Source: Patulibacter sp040675535 (GTDB lineage: Bacteria > Actinomycetota > Thermoleophilia > Solirubrobacterales > Solirubrobacteraceae). Taken from it: a DNA stretch of 12,608 bases. The stretch is from positions 1 to 12,608 of the forward strand of contig NZ_JBFAPC010000161.1 of assembly GCF_040675535.1 (NCBI RefSeq). The letters are read 5' to 3'. The notes below the pieces were generated by a model that was given only the letters and a program-made list of their open reading frames with translations, searched no databases and was not told the DNA's origin. Positions within the stretch are counted from its first letter, which is position 1. Every line of letters starts with the position of its first letter. The position numbers and the translations under genes were made by a program. This document shows, in pieces, positions 5,530 through 11,066 of the stretch.

Positions 5530-6025
5530 TCCGGCCGCGGCGGGGCGACCGGGGCCGGGCCCGGCGGGCGGCGTCGCCCCCGCCCGGGGTCTCGCGGCGG
5601 TCCGCGACCTCCGCCTCGCCCGCACGGCGCTCTGGCTCCTCGCCGTCAGCAGCGCGTTCACGGGCATCCCGGCGGCGTCCTTCCCGCGCACGTTCTTCGA
5701 CGACTTCCCGTTCCCCAGCGCCTGGGTCGACCTGCTGCCGCCGTTCAACCAGCACCTCGTCACCGACGTCGGCGGCTTCTTCTGCGCCTTCGCGGTCCTC
5801 TTCGCGTGGGCGGCGCTGCGCCCGTCGCGCGAGCTCGTCGTCCCGCTCTGCGCCTCCTGGTCGGTCGCCGCCGTCCTGCACCTGGTCTTCCACGCCACCC
5901 ACCTCGGCGGCTTCGGCGTGGCGGACGCGGTCGGCGAGCTCTTCACCCTCGCCCTTCTGGTCGCCCTCCCCGCGGTGGCGGTCTGGGCGCTGCCCGGCGC
6001 GGACGCTCCGACGCGCGGCGCCTGA
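5456..6025 (+). CDS. Four-helix integral membrane protein of unknown function
   Basis: The ORF is 189 aa. Residues 1-50 are Gly/Pro/Arg-rich and encoded by the 49-bp repeats and following GC-rich DNA, so they probably do not represent a folded domain. The rest looks like a known type of uncharacterised actinobacterial membrane protein: hydrophobic helices near 57-77, 103-121, 127-147 and 160-179, with the loop motif FPRTFFDDFPFPS (76-88), NQHLVTDVGGFF (98-109) and HATHLGGFG (146-154). No enzyme motif or binding residue set is recognised. The only ATG, GTG or TTG in frame after the upstream stop (5420-5422) and before the first helix is the GTG at 5456, inside repeat copy 1. A GGAGGGGG tract lies about 13 nt upstream, which is long for a ribosome site. 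The true start is therefore uncertain, and the native 5' end may have been replaced by the repeat. Confidence 0.72.
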   Translation: MADPRGHESRRGTQPAGGGPEGTRDPAAAGRPGPGPAGGVAPARGLAAVRDLRLARTALWLLAVSSAFTGIPAASFPRTFFDDFPFPSAWVDLLPPFNQHLVTDVGGFFCAFAVLFAWAALRPSRELVVPLCASWSVAAVLHLVFHATHLGGFGVADAVGELFTLALLVALPAVAVWALPGADAPTRGA

Positions 6026-6082
6026 TCCGGGGAGACCCGACGCGCGACATCCGACGCCTGATCCGATGGCGATGGCCTCGAC

Positions 6083-6116
6083 GCCGGATGCCGGATGCCG
6101 GATGCCGGATGCCGGA
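6083..6116. repeat. Heptanucleotide tandem repeat (GCCGGAT)
   Basis: Four perfect copies of GCCGGAT plus six bases of a fifth. It lies between the convergent membrane-protein and PKD-protein genes. It is a candidate variable-number locus with no coding consequence. Confidence 0.93.
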
Positions 6117-6134
6117 CGATGCCCGACTCGCGAC

Positions 6135-6152
6135 GCGCGCGCCGGCGCGCGC
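6135..6152. repeat. Perfect 18-bp palindrome
   Basis: GCGCGCGCCGGCGCGCGC is its own reverse complement. It consists of alternating G and C except at the centre, so part of it could be a by-product of simple sequence. It is the first of three palindromic elements in this gap. Confidence 0.85.
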
Positions 6153-6205
6153 CGCGTCCCGTAGCGCGCGACCGGCTCCGCGACGGACCGCGCCGAAGTC
6201 ACACG

Positions 6206-6269
6206 CGCCTCGGCGCTCCATGTCGCAGATGAATGGATCCATTCACCAGCGAAATAGAGCGCCGAGGCG
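6206..6269. repeat. 64-bp near-perfect palindrome with an AT-richer core
   Basis: The outer arms CGCCTCGGCGCTC (6206-6218) and GAGCGCCGAGGCG (6257-6269) are perfect 13-bp inverted repeats. The inner 16 bp TGAATGGATCCATTCA (6230-6245) form a perfect palindrome with the same centre (between 6237 and 6238). Of the 11 positions in between, 7 also pair, giving 28 of 32 symmetric pairs. The core (6219-6256) is much richer in A+T than the surroundings. Located where two genes converge, it could be a bidirectional terminator, a site for a dimeric protein or recombinase, or a mobile palindromic element. No protein gene is claimed. Confidence 0.9.
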
Positions 6270-6301
6270 GGCGCGATCCTGGCGCGGACGGCCGCTCCCG
6301 T

Positions 6302-6317
6302 GCCGGGCCGGCCCGGC
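6302..6317. repeat. Perfect 16-bp palindrome
   Basis: GCCGGGCCGGCCCGGC is its own reverse complement. It lies 43 bases beyond the PKD-gene stop on the minus strand. It may act as a terminator stem, but a snap-back with a very small loop is less favourable than the hairpin at 6336-6359. Confidence 0.75.
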
Positions 6318-6335
6318 CTCCCGCCGAGCGCCCCC

Positions 6336-6359
6336 CGGCGGACCGGGCCGGCCCCGCCG
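6336..6359 (-). terminator. Hairpin directly after the PKD-protein gene
   Basis: CGGCGG (6336-6341) and CCGCCG (6354-6359) form a 6-bp stem with a GC-rich 12-nt loop. It is immediately next to the stop codon at 6360-6362 on the minus strand. There is no T tract. Confidence 0.35.
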
Positions 6360-8081
6360 TCAGCGAGCGGCCGGCACGCCGACCAGGGCCCGCGGGGCGG
6401 CCTTCTTCGCGGGGCTCCGGAACCTGACGGTCAGGGTCTTCGTCACCGCACGGCCCGTCCGCGGCCGGAAGACCACGCGCAGGCGGTAGGTGCCGGCGGC
6501 GAGGCGCTTGGGGAGCTTCAGCGTGATGCCGGCGGTCCCGGCCTTCTTCGCGACGGCGGTGCCACGGACGATCCGCTTGCTGCCCTTGCGCAGCTCGACC
6601 TCGACGGTGCCCGCCTTGGAGAGGGTCGCTCGCAGCGGCAGTCGGCGCTTCGTGCGGTCGAACCGCTTGGGCGCGACGATCCGCAGCGCGCCGACGGTGG
6701 CCTGCTGCGTGCCGCCGCCCCCGGCGTCCTTGCTGATCGAGCTCGCCGACGGCGGGGCGACGGTCGTCGCGCCGCCCGTGGCCGACACCGACCCGCCGGT
6801 CAGCGTCGCGCCGGCCCCGCCGCCGCCCGTCGCGGCGCTCCCGCCGCCGGTCGATCCCCCGCCGGTGGACCCGCCGCCCGCGGACCCGCCGCCGGTGGAC
6901 CCGCCGCCGGTCGATCCCCCGCCGGTCGTTCCTCCGGCCGCCGCCGTGACGGTGATCGTGACCGTGGCGCTCCCCTGGTTGCCCGCGTCGTCCGTCGCGG
7001 TCACCCGTGCGACGTAGGTGCCCGGCTGCGCGTAGGCGTGGCTCGGGCCGAGCCCCGTGCTGGAGCCGATGCCGTCACCGAAGTCCCAGGTGTGCGGGGC
7101 GGGGACGCCGGACGTCGCGTCGCTGACGACGGCCGCGAAGGTCACCGACTCGCCCGCGGTGATCGTCGTGTGGTTCGCGCTCACGGTCACCTGGGGCGGG
7201 GCGCGGTCGACGACCACGTCGTCGCACGCCGTGGCCGAGCGGTTCGCCTTGTCCGACGTCGCCTGCGCGAACTGGTTCGGGCCGGTCGGGTTGTCCGGGA
7301 TCGCGCTGTCGGCGACGAAGGTGCAGACGTACCAGCGCCCGTCGGAGGGGACCGTCGTCGAGCAGGTGAACGACGTCGTCCGGCTCGCCGGGTTCGCGGG
7401 GACGCTGCAGGCGGCGTTCGGGGCGCCGCCGGGCGTGCAGGGCGCCTGCCCGACGCACGTCCAGTTCGACGCGATCCCGCCGCTGCCCGCCCACGGCGGA
7501 CTCGTCGCGTCGGCGTAGTCGATCCGGACGGGCACGGCGGCGTCGCGGACGTACGTGGCACCGCCCGCGAGCGCGACCGCCGCCGTCGGCGCGTTGCGGT
7601 CGATGATCGTCCACGGGCAGACCGAGTTCCCGGTCGGGTCGATCAGGTAGATCACCACGCTCGGGTAGTAGCCCGTGCCGCACATGTCGTAGCGGTGGCC
7701 GTCCTGCAGGACCGTGCTGAGCTGGTACGGCGTGGCGGCGTAGTCGCCGGACTGCGGGGTGGAGCTCTGCGCCAGCCAGCCGGAGCAGTTCGTCGAGCCC
7801 GGGCCGCCCGCCGAGCCGTTGGAGTCCTCCTCGAGGATCGGCGAGCCGCCCTGCGGGGGCGTCCGGTAGGTCTTGAAGCACAGGTACTCGGCGTAGACGC
7901 CCTGCCCGCTGCCGTTGCTGCCGAACGGCGTGGTCCAGTGCCACCAGAACGCGTTGTTGCCGGCGGTCTTCGTGTACGTCGGCTCGACGGACGCGGTGAC
8001 GGCCGACTGCGCCGGCGCCGCGTGGGCGGCGAGGACGACGCAGGCCAGGAGCGGGGCCAGCAGCCGCAGGACGCGGCGCAT
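6360..8081 (-). CDS. Secreted Cys-rich PKD-domain protein
   Basis: A 573-aa exported protein. Residues 1-27 are a Sec signal peptide (basic MRRVLR, hydrophobic core, cleavage after AQSA). Residues 28-293 are an unrecognised domain with 10 cysteines (68, 99, 134, 155, 209, 215, 225, 240, 253, 286), enough for five disulfides, and an aromatic stretch NAFWWHWTTPFG. A PKD domain follows at about 295-380, with WDFGDG (332-337), the HAYAQPGTYVARVTATDDAGN run and a final TVTITVTA strand. Six 5-residue (T/A)GGGS linker units (386-415) lead to a basic beta-sandwich module (about 465-556) ending GTYRLRVVF then TLTVRF, like the one closing the RTX protein. PKD domains mediate contacts in extracellular proteins; no catalytic motif is seen. 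The ATG shares a base with the RTX stop (TGATG) and has AAGGTG 5 nt upstream, so translation is coupled. The function is probably cell-surface binding, which is inference. Confidence 0.88.
   Translation of the reverse strand: MRRVLRLLAPLLACVVLAAHAAPAQSAVTASVEPTYTKTAGNNAFWWHWTTPFGSNGSGQGVYAEYLCFKTYRTPPQGGSPILEEDSNGSAGGPGSTNCSGWLAQSSTPQSGDYAATPYQLSTVLQDGHRYDMCGTGYYPSVVIYLIDPTGNSVCPWTIIDRNAPTAAVALAGGATYVRDAAVPVRIDYADATSPPWAGSGGIASNWTCVGQAPCTPGGAPNAACSVPANPASRTTSFTCSTTVPSDGRWYVCTFVADSAIPDNPTGPNQFAQATSDKANRSATACDDVVVDRAPPQVTVSANHTTITAGESVTFAAVVSDATSGVPAPHTWDFGDGIGSSTGLGPSHAYAQPGTYVARVTATDDAGNQGSATVTITVTAAAGGTTGGGSTGGGSTGGGSAGGGSTGGGSTGGGSAATGGGGAGATLTGGSVSATGGATTVAPPSASSISKDAGGGGTQQATVGALRIVAPKRFDRTKRRLPLRATLSKAGTVEVELRKGSKRIVRGTAVAKKAGTAGITLKLPKRLAAGTYRLRVVFRPRTGRAVTKTLTVRFRSPAKKAAPRALVGVPAAR
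6837..6926 (-). repeat. Six 15-bp repeats encoding the (T/A)GGGS linker
   Basis: Six tandem 15-bp units encode residues 386-415 of the PKD protein, a flexible Gly-Ser linker between the PKD domain and the C-terminal module. Changes in copy number would keep the frame and only alter linker length. Confidence 0.92.
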
Positions 8082-9676
8082 CACTTCACCTTCACCGTGA
8101 GCGTCCGGCTCGTCTTGCCGACGCGGACGACGACGCGGTAGGTGCCGCGCGTCAGGCGCTTGCGGCCGATCTTGGAGAAGCCGCGCTTGACCTTGCCCTT
8201 CTTCGCCTTGAACGTCACCTTGCCGAGGGCCTTGCGCGCGCCCTTGCGGGTGACGGTCACGGTGACCTTCGCCGCGGCCCGGAGCGTCAGCGACAGGCTG
8301 AAGCGGCGCCGCCCGGCGACGGCCTTGGCGCCGGTGAAGGCCGCGGGCGCCGTCTGCTTCCCGGGATCGGTCTTGCCCTTCTTCGGGTCCTCGACCGGCG
8401 GTGCGGCGGCGCGGTCCAGCGACTCGCAGGACGTGAAGCCGTCCCCGGCCACGACGTCCTGCTGGTCGACGACCGCGACGTCGGCGCCCGCACCGCAGCT
8501 CACGGTGTCCAGCTCGCCGTCGCGGGCGCTGATCCGGTCCGCGCCGGCGAGGCAGGAGTAGGCGTCGCACTTGACCGAGTCGCCGTAGAGGCTGTCCAGC
8601 CCGGCGCCGCCGTCGAGCGCGTCGTTGCCGTTGCCGCCGATGATCTTGTCGTTCCCGGCGTCGCCGAACAGCTTGTCGTCGCCGCCCTGGGTCTCGAGGT
8701 CGTCGTCTCCGCCGCCACCGTGCAGCTCGTCGTTCCCGCCCCAGCCGTCGACGATGTCGCGGTTGGGCGAGCCGACGAAGACGTCGTCGCCGGGGGTCAG
8801 GCGGAACCGCTCGACGTCGCTGCGGACGTTGTCGCCCTCGCCGGGCGTCCCGTCGTTCGCCTGGTCGTCGGGCGAGACCGCGATGCCGTAGGCGTGGAAG
8901 TTGAAGTAGACCTCGTCGGTGCCCGCGCCGCCGCGCAGGTCGTCGGCGCCCGGGTCCGGATCGTCGCTCCAGGCGAGGATGTCGTTCCCGGCCTGGCCGT
9001 CGAGGACGTCGTTGCCCTCCCGGCCCGAGAGCTTGTCGTCGCCCCCACCGCCGAGCAGGGTGTCGTCGCCGGCGTGGCCGTTCAGCGTGTCGTTGCCCTC
9101 GCCGCCGTCGATCGTGTCGTTGCCGTCGTAGCCCCGGAGGTCGTCGTTGCCTCCCAGGCCGTTGATGACGTCGTCGCCGACCCCGCCGTTGAGCAGGTCG
9201 TAGCCGTTGCCGCCCGTGACGGTCAGCTTGGGCCGGGGGCTCGCGCCCGCGCACCCGTCGGTGTAGCTCTGGAAGAACTCGTTGGAGCCGTCTCCGAGCG
9301 CCGCCGTCACCTGGGGGATGCAGACGCCCTCGAGGGTGAACCGGTCGTTCCCGGCCCCGTAGTTGGCGACGACCGCCGTCGTGGTGTTCGGGCAGTGGAA
9401 GTACGAGCCGAGCGTGGTGACGTCCTCCTGGACGCACACGCCCCCGGTCGCGTTCGTGACCCCGGTGCTGTTGCGGAAGGTGACGGTCCCGGCCGGGTCG
9501 TACGTGTTCGTGAAGCCCACGTAGGTCTCGTTGTCGCCGGAGCCGGTGACCGTGATCGTCGATCCCGACGCGGTCAGGGTGATCGCCGCGGATGCGCCGG
9601 TCGCGCCGGCCAGCGCGGCGATCGTGGCGGCTGCGGCCAGGGTCGCTGATCGAAGGAGGAGGGGGATACGGGGCAT
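8081..9676 (-). CDS. Secreted RTX (hemolysin-type calcium-binding repeat) protein
   Basis: A 531-aa exported protein. The signal peptide is residues 1-30 (MPRIPLLLRS, then an Ala-rich core, cut after GASA). Residues 31-150 are beta-rich with a few Cys. RTX nonapeptides of the G-G-x-G-x-D-x-h-x type fill about 155-235 (GGVGDDVIN, GGEGNDTLN, GGGGDDKLS) and 311-365, predicted to form calcium-loaded beta rolls. They are interrupted by a segment with NDGTPGEGDNVRSDVERF (274-291) typical of actinobacterial RTX proteins. ADRISARDGELDTVSCGAGAD (379-399) is a common closing motif. A Lys-rich linker (430-441) leads to a basic beta-sandwich module (446-531) ending GTYRVVVRV then TLTVKVK. RTX proteins usually leave by type I secretion, but this one has a Sec signal and no type I genes nearby. 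The ATG at 9676 fits the signal peptide and TAGCGT 7 nt upstream; an in-frame GTG at 9724 is rejected. No enzyme or toxin domain is seen. Confidence 0.9.
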   Translation of the reverse strand: MPRIPLLLRSATLAAAATIAALAGATGASAAITLTASGSTITVTGSGDNETYVGFTNTYDPAGTVTFRNSTGVTNATGGVCVQEDVTTLGSYFHCPNTTTAVVANYGAGNDRFTLEGVCIPQVTAALGDGSNEFFQSYTDGCAGASPRPKLTVTGGNGYDLLNGGVGDDVINGLGGNDDLRGYDGNDTIDGGEGNDTLNGHAGDDTLLGGGGDDKLSGREGNDVLDGQAGNDILAWSDDPDPGADDLRGGAGTDEVYFNFHAYGIAVSPDDQANDGTPGEGDNVRSDVERFRLTPGDDVFVGSPNRDIVDGWGGNDELHGGGGDDDLETQGGDDKLFGDAGNDKIIGGNGNDALDGGAGLDSLYGDSVKCDAYSCLAGADRISARDGELDTVSCGAGADVAVVDQQDVVAGDGFTSCESLDRAAAPPVEDPKKGKTDPGKQTAPAAFTGAKAVAGRRRFSLSLTLRAAAKVTVTVTRKGARKALGKVTFKAKKGKVKRGFSKIGRKRLTRGTYRVVVRVGKTSRTLTVKVK

Positions 9677-9683
9677 CGCCGGG

Positions 9684-9689
9684 ACGCTA
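9684..9689 (-). promoter_or_regulatory. Probable leaderless -10 box of the RTX-PKD operon
   Basis: The minus strand reads TAGCGT, a 7-nt spacer (CCCGGCG) and the ATG at 9676. No Shine-Dalgarno sequence precedes the ATG. It would drive both secreted-protein genes, since the PKD gene has no promoter space of its own. Confidence 0.55.
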
Positions 9690-9789
9690 GGCCGGTGTAC
9701 GCGGTCCCGCATCCGTAGGACCACCGAATCTGCGTCGCGGGCGGGCGGCGGCGCGGCGGGCCGCGGCCGGGGGACGGTGACGTCGACCT

Positions 9790-9918
9790 GCGGTCGATCG
9801 TGGACACCGCGTGGCCGGGGTTCGACCGACCCCCGCCGTCCGCCGCGGGGTGGCCGGGACCCGCGGTCGATCGTGGACAGCGTGTGGCCGGGGTTCGACC
9901 GACCCCCGCCGTCCGCCG
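9790..9918. repeat. Two 56-bp direct repeats, 54 of 56 identical
   Basis: Copies at 9790-9845 and 9863-9918 start GCGGTCGATCGTGGACA and end CCCCCGCCGTCCGCCG. They differ at two bases only and repeat every 73 bp. Each copy can fold: GGTCGA pairs with TCGACC about 25 nt later. The array lies between the MpaB stop and the RTX start, 110-240 bp upstream of the RTX promoter. I see no gene in this 280-bp gap. Two copies without spacer regularity rule against CRISPR. Confidence 0.93.
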
Positions 9919-9929
9919 ACCCCGCCTAC

Positions 9930-9955
9930 GCGGCCGGGGCCGGCCCGCCGGCCGC
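9930..9955 (-). terminator. Hairpin directly after the MpaB-family gene
   Basis: GCGGCCGG (9930-9937) pairs with CCGGCCGC (9948-9955) around a 10-nt GC-rich loop. It starts one base past the stop codon at 9957-9959 on the minus strand. There is no T tract. Confidence 0.55.
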
Positions 9956-9956
9956 C

Positions 9957-10850
9957 CTACCGGACGGGCGCCGGCGTCCCGTGCGGGGTCCAGGCCAGGG
10001 CCTGGGGGAGGACCGGCCAGAGGACGCGCCGCGACCACAGGCCCAGCGCGTCGACGCCGAGGTCGCGGGCCGGGTCCCAGCGCAGGCCGAAGCCCTTGCG
10101 GACCTTCGGCGGCAGGATCGAGGCGGTGATCTCGTTGACGATGCGGATCACCGGACGCAGGCGCAGGGGGACCGGGGGCTGGAGGACGATCGTCGTCCCG
10201 GCGGCGCGGGCGTCGGGCAGCACCTGGGTCCGCTCGGACGCCAGGGTGTCCGCCACGTACGCGTCGAAGGCGACGATCGACTGCGGCATGTCCGCCTGGC
10301 GCAGGCCGAAGAGGTCGCCGACGACGCGGTAGTCGCGCCAGAACGCGTCGCGCTCCTCGGGCCGCAGCGGTCGGACGAAGCGGTCGTGGACGACGAGCGC
10401 CGAGTCGACGAGCGACGCCAGGATCCACAGCAGCAGCTCCGGGTCGTCGGCGCGCCACCGGGTGCCGGCGGGCCACGGGCCGGCGTCGTGGTCCAGCGTG
10501 CCGGAGACCTGCCCGTGGATCGCGCGGACGCGGCGGCCCATCGCCTCGGCCGCGTCGGCGGGCCCGAAGACGGCGGTCGCCATCGCCTCGGCGGTGCGCT
10601 GCAGGCGGGGATAGGCCCGCTCGGGCTCCTGCGCGGCGGTCGAGCCCCAGAACCCCGCGAACGCCAGCGGGTGCGCGGCCTGCATGAGGAGCGTCCGCGC
10701 GCCGTGGAGCATCACGGCGCGCTCGCGGTGGACCCGCCGGATCATCGCGTGGTCGTCGAACAGCCCGTCCGGGCTGGCGTGGGCCCCGGACATGACGGTC
10801 GCGGGCGGCGTCGTGTCGTCGAGGGCGAGGGCCGGTTCGGTGGTGCGCAC
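9957..10850 (-). CDS. Oxygenase MpaB family protein (DUF2236)
   Basis: A 297-aa helical protein of normal length for the family. The group includes fungal MpaB, which cleaves a farnesyl chain oxidatively, and the rubber oxygenase Lcp, a b-type heme protein; bacterial members mostly have unknown substrates. Signatures visible are HRERAVMLHGARTLLMQAAHPLAFAG (41-66), with His60 in the conserved QxAHP, then PRLQRTAEAM, FGPADAAEAMGRRVRAIHGQVSG with His112, and LLLWILASLVDSALVVHDRF. His60 and His112 are candidate heme or metal neighbours; the assignment is inference. No signal peptide is seen. The start is uncertain: GTG at 10850 gives full length, ATG at 10793 (residue 20) is possible, and neither has a clear ribosome site or a -10 box at leaderless spacing. 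It is read divergently from rarA. Confidence 0.85.
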   Translation of the reverse strand: MRTTEPALALDDTTPPATVMSGAHASPDGLFDDHAMIRRVHRERAVMLHGARTLLMQAAHPLAFAGFWGSTAAQEPERAYPRLQRTAEAMATAVFGPADAAEAMGRRVRAIHGQVSGTLDHDAGPWPAGTRWRADDPELLLWILASLVDSALVVHDRFVRPLRPEERDAFWRDYRVVGDLFGLRQADMPQSIVAFDAYVADTLASERTQVLPDARAAGTTIVLQPPVPLRLRPVIRIVNEITASILPPKVRKGFGLRWDPARDLGVDALGLWSRRVLWPVLPQALAWTPHGTPAPVR

Positions 10851-11066
10851 GGGTGAGGGCCGAGGGGTCGGGGGCTGCGGGCGGTGCGGGGGAGACGGTC
10901 CGGGGGTCGACCGCGTGCTCGTCCGACGCTACGCCCCCGGGCCGCGGTCCGGTTGTGCTCGGGGCCCACGGCTCTCCGGCGGTCCCGAGGACCCGGCGGA
11001 CCTCGAGGTCGCCGTCGTCCCCGGTCGTGGGGCCCGGTCGCCCGGCCCGCCTGCGATCCTCGGACC
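10851..11066. other. 216-bp divergent promoter region of the MpaB-family and rarA genes
   Basis: No ORF is supported here. The region must contain both promoters. The best candidate is TAGCGT on the minus strand (10926-10931), which would give the MpaB-family mRNA a leader of roughly 70 nt. For rarA only a weak GATCCT, 6 nt before its GTG, is present. Confidence 0.5.
10926..10931 (-). promoter_or_regulatory. Candidate -10 box of the MpaB-family gene
   Basis: TAGCGT on the minus strand, the same hexamer as before the RTX and decad-repeat genes, lies 75 nt upstream of the GTG at 10850. No start codon is at leaderless distance, so this would be a leadered transcript. Confidence 0.3.

Larger units (their letters stand above)
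6026..6359. other. Gene-free, palindrome-rich gap between convergent genes
   Basis: I find no supportable protein gene in these 334 bp. The stretch begins with a repeated 11-mer (CGCCTGATCCG at 6019-6029 and 6055-6065) and then carries the heptamer array and palindromes listed separately. Short ORFs starting at the centre of the large palindrome exist on both strands, but they follow from its symmetry. Confidence 0.7.

Noticed and set aside
6233..6427. Short ORFs beginning at the centre of the 64-bp palindrome on both strands with similar starts (MDPF..ERRG)
   Set aside because: The similarity follows from the palindrome itself; the downstream products are low-complexity and lack ribosome sites.
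3187..6489. 1100-codon plus-strand ORF opposite the NYN and M20 genes
   Set aside because: Antisense to two genes with clear family motifs; Arg-rich shadow translation.
6360..9437. Single 1025-aa protein merging the PKD frame with the upstream RTX region
   Set aside because: The upstream part is an Arg/Gly-rich shadow of the RTX frame. The PKD protein has its own ATG, signal peptide and ribosome site at 8081.
8720..9649. 309-codon plus-strand ORF opposite the RTX gene
   Set aside because: Its Val/Ala-rich repetitive product is the reverse reading of the RTX nonapeptide repeats.
9677..9724. Alternative GTG start of the RTX gene adding 16 residues
   Set aside because: It would bury the signal peptide behind a charged segment and place the TAGCGT box inside the coding region.
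9816..9840. GGTTCGACC in the 56-bp repeats looked like a tRNA T-arm (attachment-site remnant)
   Set aside because: The base after the 7-nt loop is G, not the invariant C61, and no acceptor or anticodon arm is nearby; no integrase is in the window.
10884..11066. N-terminal extension of RarA from an upstream in-frame start
   Set aside because: The extension is Arg/Gly/Pro-rich with no similarity to RarA N-termini, and it would consume the divergent promoter region.
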